Assembly: GCF_032108445.1 (NCBI RefSeq)
Contig: NZ_CP134876.1
Coordinates: forward strand, 6,200,001 to 6,264,000
Reading direction: 5' to 3'
Origin: Micromonospora halotolerans
GTDB lineage: Bacteria > Actinomycetota > Actinomycetes > Mycobacteriales > Micromonosporaceae
DNA: 64,000 nt
The notes beneath the pieces are model-generated. The model made no database searches. It was not told the DNA's origin and saw only the letters and a program-made list of their open reading frames with translations. Made by a program: the position numbers and the translations under genes. This document shows positions 8,109-17,122 of this stretch, piece by piece (within the stretch, counting starts at the first letter, position 1; every line of letters begins with the position of its first letter).

Positions 8109-11100
8109 TCAGGCGATGCCCTTGCGGCGCCGGATCATCTGGTACGCCTGTCGGCGCGCGAACTGGTTGAGCTGCGACCGCAGGTTCTCGTCGTCCAGGT
8201 AACGCTGCATCAGCTTGCCGTTGTCGTCGTGCCGGGACAGGATCACGTCCTCGATCCGCTTGTCGCAGACGACGCCGAAGTTGCTTTCGTCGTTGACCAT
8301 TGCGGCGGCTTCGAGGGTGCCGTCCTCGGCCAGGGCGACGATCTGCTGTTCGACCCAGACCTTGTCGGCCTCGCCCAGCCCGATGCCGAACTTGTCGTTG
8401 AACACGTCGATCAACTCGGACAACGCCACCTTCTCCAGATCGTGCTGACGCCCCGCTCCCTCGCCGACGAAGCCGGGCAGCATCTGCTCCCCTTCCGGCG
8501 ACAGCGACGCGTCGTGCTCACCGGTCTTGGCAACGCGCAGGTGGGTCAGCTGCACCTCGCCGATGTCCACCGACGGGTCCTGCCGGCGCGGCAGCCGGTT
8601 CAGCAGAGCCCGCCCGTACAGGTAGAGCCGTTCCAGGTCCGCGTCCTGGTAGGGGACGATCTGGCTGAGGAACGCGTACATCCGGGTGTAGTCGCGCAGC
8701 GCGGACCGAAAGCCGTCCGCGGCCTCATGGTCGTCGTCGGCCAGGGCCTTGAAGCGTTGCACCGCCGGCTCCGTGAAGCGGTAGAGGGAGGCGTGGGCCC
8801 GCTGGAGGGCGGTGTCGCTGGTCGCCTTCTGCTCCGCGGCGAGCAGCGCCTCGGCGTACGCCTGCATCTCCGAGTCGACCAGGACCGGGTAGCCGGTCAC
8901 CGCGTTCTGCGCAGTGTAGAGCAGGTTGGGGTCGGTGGGGGTGGTGGCGGCGGTTTCGAAGTACGGCTTGAACTGCTCGGCGACGTCTCCGGCCTCGTTG
9001 ACGAAGTCGAGGACGAAGACGTCTCCCTGTGCCTTGAGCGGGTGGGTGCGGTTGAGCCGGGACAGGGTCTGGACCGCGGCGACGCTCTTGAGCAGCTTGT
9101 CCACGTACATCGTGGTGAGCAGCGGCTGATCGAAGCCGGTCTGGTACTTCTCGGCGACGACCAGGATCTTGTACTCGACGTCCTGCTTGGCCTTCGGCGT
9201 GCCGGCGTACTTGTCGTCGGCGGCCGTGTAGGCGAACCGCTCGGGCAGCTCACCCTCGCTGAACCCGTTGCTCCGCGCCTCGGTGTGCTCGACCCCGTCG
9301 ATCTCCAGGTCGCCGGAGAAGGCGACCAGGGAGTCGCAGCCCACGTACTGCTGCATCTCGACGTACTTCTTGATGGCGGTCTGCAGGCGGACGGCGGCCT
9401 CGCGGGAGCCGGTGGCCACCATCGCCTTGGCGCGCCCGCCGAGACGCAACGCGGTGTGCTTGCGGAAGTGCTCGATGATGATCTCAGCCTTCTGGGCCTG
9501 CATGGTGGGGTGCAGGCTGGCGAAGCGGGCGAGCTGGGCGCCGGCCTTCTTCGGGTCGACCTCCGGGTCGTCGGGGTTGGCGTTGGCCAGCTTCCAGTAC
9601 GCCTTGTAGGTCAGGTAGTTGCGTAGCACGTCGAGGATGAAGCCCTCGTCGATGGCCTGGCGCATCGAGTACGTGTGGAACGGCTGCGGGTTGCCGGTGA
9701 CCGGGTGCGGCGTGCCGAAGAGTTCGAGGGTCTTCGGCTTCGGTGTGGCGGTGAACGCGAAGTACGACAGCGTCTCGTGCCGGCCGCGGGCCAACGCCGA
9801 GGCGGTGAGCAGGTCGCCCGACTCGTCCACGTCGTCGCTGCCGAGCTTGAGCAGCACCTTCTTCAGCCCGGCAGCCGAGTCGCCGGACTGCGACGAGTGC
9901 GCCTCGTCGACGATGACCGCGAACCGCTTGCCCTTGAGCCCCTGCACCTTGTCGAGGATGAAGGGGAACTTCTGCATCGTGGTGATGATGATCTTCGCCG
10001 TCTCGCCCTGGAGGGCGGCAGCGAGCTGGGCGGAGTCCTTGTCGATCCGCTGCACCACGCCCGGCACGTGCTCGAACTGGAACACCGTGTCCTGCAACTG
10101 CCGGTCCAGCACCACCCGATCGGTGATGATGACGACCTTGTCGAAAACCGGCTCGTTGGGGCGCAGTCCCTTGGCCCGGGCGTCCTCGTCAAGTGTGGGC
10201 GCGGTATGCAGGCTGGAGAGCCGGTGCGCCAGCCAGGCGATGGTGTTCGACTTGCCAGACCCGGCCGAGTGCATGACCAGGTAGTTGCGGCCGGAGCCGT
10301 TGCGGGCGGCATGGTCGGTGAGCTGGGTGACCGCGTGCCACTGGTGGTAGCGTGGGAAGATCAGGGCCCGCGATTCCTTGTCGGTGTGCAGGAACCGCCG
10401 GACCAGGTCCATCCAGGTGTCCGGGTGCCAGATCTGCTCCCAGAGGTAGGAGCTGCGGTAGCCCGATGCGCCCGCAGGCGGGTTGCCGGCGCCGCCGGAG
10501 ACGCCCGGCCCGTCGGAGCCGATGTTGAAGGGCAGGAACCGGGTCTTGTCGCCAGCAAGCTTCGTCGTGATGAAGACCAGGTCGGGATCCACGGCGAAGT
10601 GCACGAGGGTACGCCGCGAGAAGAGCAGTTCCTTCGGGTCGCGGGTCTCGCGGTACTGCTTCTTGGCGTCCTCGACGGTTTGGCCGGTCAGCGGGTTCTT
10701 CAGCTCAGCCGTGGCGAGCGGGATGCCGTTGACGAAGAGCACCAAATCGAGGGTGTTGTGGTTCTGGGTCGAGTAGGCGAGCTGGCGGGTGACGGTGAGG
10801 CGGTTGGCGCGGTAGAGCTTGAGCGCGTCGTCGGTGATGGCGTGGGCAGGCTTGAAGTAGGCGAGGCGGATCAGGACGCCCTTGTCCTTGACGCCACGAC
10901 GGAGGACGTCGAGGGGACCGCGCTCGTCGATCTGCTTGGCGAGGTACCGCGCGAATTGCCGCTGTGCCTCGTCCGGGTTCTTGCCGTGGTACGCCAGCAG
11001 CTTCGTGCACTCGTCCGGCTGCGTCGCGCCGATGAACGCGAACAGCTCGGCGCTGTCCAGCCCGAACTGTCGGACATAGTTGCTGGTGGCCCCTTGCAGC

Positions 11101-11165
11101 CACCCAGAGCCGAGTAGGGCACCCTCGATCGCCGCCTCGAACGACTGCTCCTGATGGCAACTCAT
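8109..11165 (-). CDS. hsdR: Type I restriction endonuclease subunit R
   Basis: Protein of 1018 residues, normal length for HsdR. The N-terminal nuclease domain has LDLVLFVNG followed by AELKN (about residues 138-155), the D and ExK residues of the PD-(D/E)xK site. Two RecA-like motor domains follow: Walker A HSAGSGKSNT near 298, DEAH box VDEAHSS near 419, AFTATP motif III, and TGFDQPLLTTMYVDK plus QTLSRLNRTHP in the second lobe. The C-terminal helical part should contact the methylase. It starts inside the hsdS stop with a 4-bp ATGA overlap (11162-11165). It cleaves DNA at a distance from unmodified sites after ATP-driven translocation, in complex with HsdM and HsdS. Confidence 0.96.
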   Translation of the reverse strand: MSCHQEQSFEAAIEGALLGSGWLQGATSNYVRQFGLDSAELFAFIGATQPDECTKLLAYHGKNPDEAQRQFARYLAKQIDERGPLDVLRRGVKDKGVLIRLAYFKPAHAITDDALKLYRANRLTVTRQLAYSTQNHNTLDLVLFVNGIPLATAELKNPLTGQTVEDAKKQYRETRDPKELLFSRRTLVHFAVDPDLVFITTKLAGDKTRFLPFNIGSDGPGVSGGAGNPPAGASGYRSSYLWEQIWHPDTWMDLVRRFLHTDKESRALIFPRYHQWHAVTQLTDHAARNGSGRNYLVMHSAGSGKSNTIAWLAHRLSSLHTAPTLDEDARAKGLRPNEPVFDKVVIITDRVVLDRQLQDTVFQFEHVPGVVQRIDKDSAQLAAALQGETAKIIITTMQKFPFILDKVQGLKGKRFAVIVDEAHSSQSGDSAAGLKKVLLKLGSDDVDESGDLLTASALARGRHETLSYFAFTATPKPKTLELFGTPHPVTGNPQPFHTYSMRQAIDEGFILDVLRNYLTYKAYWKLANANPDDPEVDPKKAGAQLARFASLHPTMQAQKAEIIIEHFRKHTALRLGGRAKAMVATGSREAAVRLQTAIKKYVEMQQYVGCDSLVAFSGDLEIDGVEHTEARSNGFSEGELPERFAYTAADDKYAGTPKAKQDVEYKILVVAEKYQTGFDQPLLTTMYVDKLLKSVAAVQTLSRLNRTHPLKAQGDVFVLDFVNEAGDVAEQFKPYFETAATTPTDPNLLYTAQNAVTGYPVLVDSEMQAYAEALLAAEQKATSDTALQRAHASLYRFTEPAVQRFKALADDDHEAADGFRSALRDYTRMYAFLSQIVPYQDADLERLYLYGRALLNRLPRRQDPSVDIGEVQLTHLRVAKTGEHDASLSPEGEQMLPGFVGEGAGRQHDLEKVALSELIDVFNDKFGIGLGEADKVWVEQQIVALAEDGTLEAAAMVNDESNFGVVCDKRIEDVILSRHDDNGKLMQRYLDDENLRSQLNQFARRQAYQMIRRRKGIA

Positions 11166-12394
11166 ACGTCCGCTCCCTCAGCCGTCGAGGCATCCAGCTG
11201 GCCGCAAACAGCCGCCGTAACGACCGCGTGATACCGCTCTGTCAGAAGCGCGAGGCTCTGCCGCACCAATTCCTCCGAGCGCTCAAGTTGACCAAACGCG
11301 TCGTCAAGCTCGTGGGCGACCTGTCGCTGCAACTCCAATGGCAGCAGAGGCACCTCGCGCTTATGCAGATCATTCCGATTGAGACCAGGTATAGCGGATC
11401 TTGCTTGCTCCATCTCGAAGGGAAGAGATTTTAGTAGGTAGTAACAGAATCTAGGGTCGTTTCCTTTGAAGTCTCGAACATAGAGAGTTGTATTGTGCGG
11501 CCAGAAGTCTCGGCCAACCCAGTGGACAGCGCCAGCGGACCCATATCTTCCGACGACAACGCCAGGGCCTTTTACTATTGCCACATCATGTTCGCCGACT
11601 ACACCTGCGGTTGTTACGACGACAACATTCCCGGGCCGGCGTTGCTCGGCAGTCAGATCGATGCCACGCTGCAGTTGGACCGCGCGCAATAACGGAACGA
11701 TCTGGCCCTCGGAATGCAGGGCAGGATACCACGGCACGTTCGTCTCAACCGGTGTTGCAGAAAGGTGAGCTCCGGAGACCATCAAAGGCAGCATAGAGCG
11801 CCTGCGTTCGCTTAGTAGGATCAGTTGGCGCTGCCGCCGCTCGACTACACGCCGGAAGCGGATAGTCTGCCGGTCGAGGAAGTCGACGATCCGCCGCTGC
11901 TCAATCAACGGCGGCAGGGGGGTACGCAACTGCTCAATGTCCGGCATATAGATCGTTTTATGTGTTGATCCCGCAGCGACCCGCCGCAGGTCCGGTGCCA
12001 TTGCCTTCAGAACATAAAGCAGGAACTTCGGATGCAGTCCGTGGCCGCATGTCCAGGTGGCAAAGTCCTGGCTAGTCGCCATATCCTTGCCCATGATTGC
12101 AGAAAATCCAACCGAGGCCGTCCTGGAAAGAATTACCGTACCTGCGGGGTGCTTTACGGCAGCAGAGTGAGCAAGGCCAAGAGCGCTGACTTTCTCCTTT
12201 GTATCTTGGATTAGGTCAGCGCTTTGGTCCCGCAGTTGCCACACATCAGCGAGCGTGATCCATGGAATGTCGCAGTTTTGCCAGTACTCCGGCTTTTGAC
12301 GGCTCGGGGTGTGCCCTGTCCCCAGCTTCGCCACGTACCGAATAGGAACGGTTTCGTATCGCGAGTTGACGAGCCAGGGTGCTATCTCGCTCAC
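11162..12394 (-). CDS. hsdS: Type I restriction-modification specificity subunit S
   Basis: Protein of 410 residues with the two-repeat architecture of HsdS. A first target-recognition domain (KLGTGHTPSRQKPEYW, IPWITLADV) is followed by a conserved helix (PPLIEQRRIVDFLDRQTIRF). A second, diverged recognition domain (about 205-350) ends in a second conserved helix (LELQRQVAHELDDAF). It sets the bipartite DNA sequence recognised by the complex. Part of the gene (11400-12200) is visibly richer in A and T than its neighbours, the usual sign of recognition-domain exchange. It overlaps hsdM and hsdR by 4 bp at either end. Confidence 0.95.
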   Translation of the reverse strand: MSEIAPWLVNSRYETVPIRYVAKLGTGHTPSRQKPEYWQNCDIPWITLADVWQLRDQSADLIQDTKEKVSALGLAHSAAVKHPAGTVILSRTASVGFSAIMGKDMATSQDFATWTCGHGLHPKFLLYVLKAMAPDLRRVAAGSTHKTIYMPDIEQLRTPLPPLIEQRRIVDFLDRQTIRFRRVVERRQRQLILLSERRRSMLPLMVSGAHLSATPVETNVPWYPALHSEGQIVPLLRAVQLQRGIDLTAEQRRPGNVVVVTTAGVVGEHDVAIVKGPGVVVGRYGSAGAVHWVGRDFWPHNTTLYVRDFKGNDPRFCYYLLKSLPFEMEQARSAIPGLNRNDLHKREVPLLPLELQRQVAHELDDAFGQLERSEELVRQSLALLTERYHAVVTAAVCGQLDASTAEGADV

Positions 12395-14352
12395 CGCGTC
12401 ACCTTGCCGAGCAGGGTCTGAATTTCGTTCTCCACGGCCTTGATTTCTGCATCGATATCCGCGAGCGACCGCGGGGGATGATAGACGTAGAAATGGCGGG
12501 TGAAGGGGACCTCGTACCCGATCTTGGTCTTGGCCTCGTCGATCCAGGCGTCGGGGACGTGTGGCAGCACCTCGCGCTTGAGGTAGTCGTGGATGTCCTC
12601 GTCGAGCGACACGTTCTCGTTGTCGCGCAGGTCAGCGTCCGGCAGCGGGTTGCCCTTGCGGTCGGTCTGCACCTCCCCCTCCGGGTCGCTGGCCGAGAAC
12701 GCCACCCACACCGCCTTCTCCACGGCCGCCGGCAGCTTTCCCAACGCGTTCACCTCGATCGCGAACTCAGCCCGAGCCACAGACCGCAGACCGACCAATG
12801 ACTTCGCCGCCGCCAGCAGCGACTCCCGCTCCGCGTACTTGAGGACCGCCTTCGCTTCCGCCAGCAGCGCGACGGTCTCCTCGGTGACCTCGAAGCGCAG
12901 CCGCAGCGGACGCTCGACGGTGATGCGCTGGTAGCCGAAGTCGGTGGTGTTGAAGACCTTCACCTTAGCGTGCTGCGCGTGCTCCGGGTCGTCCGCGATG
13001 GACAGGGCCTCCACATAGGCGCGAGTCAGCTCGGCGATGTGTTCGTCGGTGAGCATCTTGCGCTTGTCGCCGAGGCTCTTGCGCATCCTGGTCCAGTAGT
13101 CGCGGCCGTCGAGCAGCACGACCTTCCGCCGGCGCGCTGGCTCCTTCCGATTGGTGAGGATCCAGAAGTAGGTGGAGATGCCGGTGTTGTAGAACAACTG
13201 GTCGGGCAGCGCGACGACGCCCTCCAGCAAGTCGTTCTCCAGGATCCAGCGGCGGATCTCCGACTCCCCCGACCCGGCGGCGCCGGTGAAGAGCGGCGAG
13301 CCGTTGAAGACGATCGCCAGCCGGCTGCCGCCGTCCTCGGGGCGCTTCATCTTCGAGATCATGTGCTGGAGGAAGAGCAGCGAACCGTCGTTGATCCGGG
13401 GCAGTCCGGCGCCGAACCGGCCGGCGTGGCCCCGGGCCGCCTCGTCCTTGATGGACTTCTCGACCTTCTTCCACTCCACGCCGAAAGGCGGGTTGGCGAG
13501 CATGTAGTCGAACCGCTCGTCCTCGTGGCCGTCCTGGCTGAACGAGTTGCCGAAGGCAATCTTTGTCGGGTCGCCGCCCTTGAGCATCATGTCGGAGCGG
13601 CAGATGGCGTACGTCTCGCCGTTGAGTTCCTGCCCGTACACCTCGACGGTGGCGTGCGGGTTGTGCTCCTGGATGTGGTCCTGAGCCTCGCTGAGCATGC
13701 CGCCGGTGCCGCAGGCCGGGTCGTAGACCTTGCGCACGATGCCCGGGGTGATCAGGTCGTCCTCGTCGGGGGCGAGGAGCAGGTTGACCATCAGCTTGAT
13801 GACCTCGCGCGGGGTGAAGTGCTCACCGGCGGTCTCGTTGCTGATTTCGGAGAAGCGGCGGATCAGTTCCTCGAAGACGTACCCCATCTGGTGGTTGGAG
13901 ACCACGTCCGGGTGCAGGTCGATATCAGCGAACTTGGCGACCACCTGGTAGAGCAGCCCGGCTTCGGCGAGCCGGCTGATCTGCGTGTCGAAGCCGTACT
14001 TGTCAAGCACGTCGACGGCGCCGGGCGAGAAGCCACCGATGTAGGCGCGCAGGTTGAGCGCGACGTGGTCCTGGTCGCCGAGGAGCTTGCGGATGGACAT
14101 CTCGCTGGTGTTGTAGAACGACAGCCCGGCGGTCTTGCGTAGCACCGGGTCCATGTTCTGCACGCCCATGTCCTTGAGCTGCTTGTGCCGGGCGAGCACC
14201 GCGTCCTTCGTCGGCTCGAGCACGCAGTCGAGACGCCGGAGCACGGTCAGCGGGAGGATCACCCGGCCGTACTCGGACTGCTTGTAGTCGCCGCGGAGCA
14301 GGTCGGCCACCGACCAGATGAAGTTCGCCAGCTCTTGGTGCTTAGTGCTCAC
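12391..14352 (-). CDS. hsdM: Type I restriction-modification methyltransferase subunit M
   Basis: Protein of 653 residues, GTG start at 14352 with AAGGAACC upstream. The N-terminal HsdM helical domain (FIWSVADLLRGDYKQSEYG, VILPLTVLRRLD) is followed by the methylase core: S-adenosylmethionine motif YDPACGTGGM near residue 213 and catalytic LANPPFG near 287. The C-terminal 150 residues include YQRITVERPLRLRFEV and a conserved VPFTRHFYVY near the end. It methylates adenine within the site chosen by HsdS. It is the first gene of the hsdM-hsdS-hsdR run and lies 93 bp downstream of the HTH-methylase gene on the same strand. Confidence 0.95.
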   Translation of the reverse strand: MSTKHQELANFIWSVADLLRGDYKQSEYGRVILPLTVLRRLDCVLEPTKDAVLARHKQLKDMGVQNMDPVLRKTAGLSFYNTSEMSIRKLLGDQDHVALNLRAYIGGFSPGAVDVLDKYGFDTQISRLAEAGLLYQVVAKFADIDLHPDVVSNHQMGYVFEELIRRFSEISNETAGEHFTPREVIKLMVNLLLAPDEDDLITPGIVRKVYDPACGTGGMLSEAQDHIQEHNPHATVEVYGQELNGETYAICRSDMMLKGGDPTKIAFGNSFSQDGHEDERFDYMLANPPFGVEWKKVEKSIKDEAARGHAGRFGAGLPRINDGSLLFLQHMISKMKRPEDGGSRLAIVFNGSPLFTGAAGSGESEIRRWILENDLLEGVVALPDQLFYNTGISTYFWILTNRKEPARRRKVVLLDGRDYWTRMRKSLGDKRKMLTDEHIAELTRAYVEALSIADDPEHAQHAKVKVFNTTDFGYQRITVERPLRLRFEVTEETVALLAEAKAVLKYAERESLLAAAKSLVGLRSVARAEFAIEVNALGKLPAAVEKAVWVAFSASDPEGEVQTDRKGNPLPDADLRDNENVSLDEDIHDYLKREVLPHVPDAWIDEAKTKIGYEVPFTRHFYVYHPPRSLADIDAEIKAVENEIQTLLGKVTR

Positions 14353-14445
14353 CAGGTTCCTTTCGATTGCCTTAAGTCAGGCAGTATGCCCGTTGTCCTG
14401 CATCGTTGTAGTCCCCCGCCCGGGGGCGGATCGTCGTCCAATCCG

Positions 14446-16407
14446 TCAGCTCGGCGGCCTCCTGGGGTCCTTACCTCGCCGAGGGCCGCCGGGATGACGC
14501 TGATCAGGTCGGAGCGCCCCGCGCGCGAGGCCGTCGGCGGTGAGCTGGACCATTTCCGCGCCAAGGGTCGCCGCCTGTCGGATTGCCGACTCGAACGCAT
14601 CGAGTCGCCGGAACGCCTCCCCGTGCGCGCGCTGCTCGTCCAGCGGCAGCCGCCGCACCTGGGCCCGCCGGATGTCGAACCGCAGCGTCCCGGACAGGCT
14701 CGACGCCTGCTTCTCGTTTGCCGACGTCCGCAGCTGACCGGCGAGAAACCACGAGTCCAGCGCCGCCGGATTGGGCCGCAGCAGGTAGAGGTTCCGCCCC
14801 AGCAGCGCCCCCTCGGTCGTCACCACGCGGGCGGTGAGCTGGCGCGCGATCATCGGCACCACCACGTCCCCGGCCGCGAGCCGGACCTCCTGGCCGAGCC
14901 GCCCGTCGTCCCGGCCGGAGGGACCTTCGCCGCCCAGAACGTCCTGGACGGTCAGCACCGACGGCCCGCCGGCTGAGGGCTCACCGCCCTCGGATGACGC
15001 GGCGCGGATCGGGCCGATCAGCTGCAGTGCACCGGCGCGGGCCAGCTCGCCCACCGACAGGAACTCCCCGTCCGTTCCCTCGGGCGACGGAGTCACCTGC
15101 GGCATCAGCCCCGGCAGGTCGCCGACGATGGCAGCGAGGCGCTCTCTGGTGCGTACCAGATGCTCCCCCGTCACCTCGCCCGCGACGGTGGGTTGGCGGC
15201 GCGCGGGGGTGAGGTCGACCTCCTCGTCGAGCAGCTCGATGACCGGGACCGCCCGGGCGAAGCCGGCCTCCTCGACGTCGGCGTCCGGCGCGGCGGTGAA
15301 GGCGCGCCAGACGGCGAGGATCCGCGCGTAGGTCTCGGCAGCGTCGCCGGCAGCGGCGTCCACCAGCAGCGTCCGCGCCGGAGGCGGCGCGTCGGGTGCC
15401 GGCCGCCGCAGCACCCACAGGTGCAGGGGTACGCCGTGCGGCGCGGCCACGCCGGGCGGAAGCGCGATGACGGCCCGCAAAGCGCCGCGGCGCAGCAGCT
15501 CGGCGCGGATGCGGCGGCCGGGGCGTCGGCTGGCGACGGTGGGTGGCATCAGCAGGACGGCATGGCCACCGGCGCGTAGGTGGGCCAGGGCGTGCTGCGC
15601 CCAGGCCAGCTCCGGCTCGGTACGTGGGGTGGTGCCGACGATCCAGCGGGGGTCGTGGCCGAGCTCCTCGTCGCCCCAGTTGGCGGCACCGAACGGCGGG
15701 TGGCAGACGACGGCGTCGAAGGTGCGGCCGGCGAAGGCATCGGCGCGCAGCGAGTCACCGGTGCAGACCTCCCCCGCCACGTCGCGCAGGGCCAGCCACA
15801 ATCCGGCGAGCCGGGCGAGGTCCTCGTCGATTTCCTGCCCGTAGGCCGAGGTGCAGCCGGCGCGGACGGCGGCGCGCAACGTGGCGCCAGAGCCGGCGGC
15901 CGGGTCGAGGACAGAGCCGCCACCGACGCCGACGAGCCCGACCATCAGATCCGCCAGGTCGTCCGGGGTGGCGAACGGGCGGCCCGGTCCGGGAGCGGAG
16001 AACCGTTGCCACAGCGCGTCGAAGGCGCCCTGCGATCCGAGTTCGTCGGCGAGCGCCTCGACGTCGGGCAGTAGCGGCTTGAACTGCGGATCAGCTGAAC
16101 GGCCGGGGCCTTGACCGCGTTGCCGGGCCAGGAGCAGGGCGCCGACGGCGGCCAGGCCGGCGGCGGGTGACTGGCTCGCGGCGGCGAGATGCCGCCACAG
16201 CCGGTCGGCGCTGGCCAGCTCGGGAAGTTTCCCCTGGGCGTGGAGCCACTGCTCGACCTGCCCCAGGTCGAACTCGGGACTGGCCGCGGTGCCGCCAACC
16301 GGGGCGGGGAAGTCGGCGTGTCGTTTGCGCCAGTTGCTGACTGCGGCCCGACCGACACCGGCGAGCCGGGCGATCTCCGCTGCGGTGATGGTCGGTGTCT
16401 CCTGCAC
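14446..16407 (-). CDS. HTH-containing N6-adenine methyltransferase-like protein with HPPF motif
   Basis: Protein of 653 residues, probable GTG start at 16407. Residues about 7-60 are a helix-turn-helix (TAAEIARLAGVGRAAVSNWR). The HsdM-like core has DPAAGSGATLR near 167 for cofactor binding. Motif IV reads VVCHPPFG (near 235), so the usual Asn of NPPF is His; the codon is CAC. Asn at this position contacts the target amine, so activity may be altered or lost. Residues about 430-620 resemble an HsdS-like recognition region (GDVVVPMIARQLTARVV, SGTLRFDIRRAQVRRLPLDE). It may be an extra modification enzyme or a DNA-binding regulator of the adjacent hsd genes. Confidence 0.8.
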   Translation of the reverse strand: MQETPTITAAEIARLAGVGRAAVSNWRKRHADFPAPVGGTAASPEFDLGQVEQWLHAQGKLPELASADRLWRHLAAASQSPAAGLAAVGALLLARQRGQGPGRSADPQFKPLLPDVEALADELGSQGAFDALWQRFSAPGPGRPFATPDDLADLMVGLVGVGGGSVLDPAAGSGATLRAAVRAGCTSAYGQEIDEDLARLAGLWLALRDVAGEVCTGDSLRADAFAGRTFDAVVCHPPFGAANWGDEELGHDPRWIVGTTPRTEPELAWAQHALAHLRAGGHAVLLMPPTVASRRPGRRIRAELLRRGALRAVIALPPGVAAPHGVPLHLWVLRRPAPDAPPPARTLLVDAAAGDAAETYARILAVWRAFTAAPDADVEEAGFARAVPVIELLDEEVDLTPARRQPTVAGEVTGEHLVRTRERLAAIVGDLPGLMPQVTPSPEGTDGEFLSVGELARAGALQLIGPIRAASSEGGEPSAGGPSVLTVQDVLGGEGPSGRDDGRLGQEVRLAAGDVVVPMIARQLTARVVTTEGALLGRNLYLLRPNPAALDSWFLAGQLRTSANEKQASSLSGTLRFDIRRAQVRRLPLDEQRAHGEAFRRLDAFESAIRQAATLGAEMVQLTADGLARGALRPDQRHPGGPRRGKDPRRPPS

Positions 16408-16506
16408 GTTCGGAGTGTGTCACACCTGTCAAGCATCATGTGTGTTGACAGCGTTCACAGATGATGCTCTCATTGACGCCGCCACGTTCACAGCAGGAGG
16501 AAAACG
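16408..16506. promoter_or_regulatory. Divergent promoter region between HTH-methylase and lipoprotein genes
   Basis: This 99-bp gap holds TTGACA on the plus strand (16445-16450) and TTGACA on the minus strand (complement of 16427-16432). The minus one is about 20 bases before the GTG start, so that message may be leaderless or nearly so. A perfect palindrome GTGTG-T-CACAC lies at 16415-16425 and could be an operator, for example for the adjacent HTH protein. The -10 boxes are not clear. Confidence 0.4.
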
Positions 16507-17040
16507 ATGCGCAAGGCCACCACTCTCGCTCTGCTCGCCACCGGTCTCGTCGCGCTGGGCTGCGGCGCCGGCTCCACGGACGACGCCACCAGCAGCAAGG
16601 CCGACGCCGGCGGCGCCAAGGGCGAGGACAAGCCCGCCAAGGTCGCGAAGATCGGTCAGCCGGCCAGGGACGGCAAGTTCGAGTTCACGGTCAAGTCGTC
16701 CAAGTGCGGCGTCACCAAGATCGGCACCGACCTGATCGGCGCCAAGGCCCAGGGCCAGTTCTGCCTGGTCACGCTCAACGTCAAGAACATCGGCAAGGAG
16801 GCGCAGATGTTCGATGGCAGCAGCCAGAAGGCGTACGCCGCCAACGGCACCGAGTACTCCGCCGACGGCGGGGCCGCCATCTACGCCAACAAGAACGCCG
16901 AGACGTTCCTCAACGACATCAACCCCGGCAACCAGGTCACCGGCGTGGTCGTCTTCGACATCCCGAAGAACGTGAAGATCGCCAAGCTCGAGCTGCACGA
17001 CTCGCCGTTCTCCGGCGGCGTGACCGTCTCCCTCGCCTGA
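16507..17040 (+). CDS. DUF4352-type secreted lipoprotein
   Basis: Protein of 177 residues; CAGGAGG lies 8 bases before ATG 16507. The signal peptide ends in a lipobox (LVALGC, Cys about residue 19), followed by a low-complexity linker and a beta-sandwich domain (GKFEFTVKSSKCGV, FCLVTLNVKNIG, NGTEYSADGGAAIY, VVVFDIP) of the DUF4352/telomeric-repeat-like type. The product should be tethered outside the membrane. Its role is unknown. It is paralogous to the products at 31724 and, more distantly, 24669. Confidence 0.85.
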   Translation: MRKATTLALLATGLVALGCGAGSTDDATSSKADAGGAKGEDKPAKVAKIGQPARDGKFEFTVKSSKCGVTKIGTDLIGAKAQGQFCLVTLNVKNIGKEAQMFDGSSQKAYAANGTEYSADGGAAIYANKNAETFLNDINPGNQVTGVVVFDIPKNVKIAKLELHDSPFSGGVTVSLA

Positions 17041-17054
17041 TCCACCGCTGGCTT

Positions 17055-17080
17055 TGGGGCGGGCGCCACCGCCCGCCCCA
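17055..17080 (+). terminator. GC-rich hairpin after the lipoprotein gene
   Basis: Perfect 11-bp arms TGGGGCGGGCG and CGCCCGCCCCA with a 4-base loop, 14 bases after the stop. There is no clear T run, so it may be a weak terminator or an attenuator before the next gene. Confidence 0.55.
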
Positions 17081-17122
17081 GCCATGCCCCGTTCCTTGCC
17101 GCTGTTCACAGAGGAGACCGCC

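Noticed and set aside
8061..11117. Long plus-strand open frames (about 520 and 480 codons) opposite hsdR
   Set aside because: Antisense shadows of a high-GC gene. Val/Gly/Leu-rich composition without motifs, while the minus strand encodes a complete HsdR.
12970..14142. 390-codon plus-strand frame opposite hsdM
   Set aside because: Shadow frame; the minus strand has intact HsdM motifs and no start signal supports the plus frame.
14413..14426. Terminator between the HTH-methylase and hsdM genes
   Set aside because: CCCCCG-CC-CGGGGG has a loop too short for a stable hairpin and no T run.
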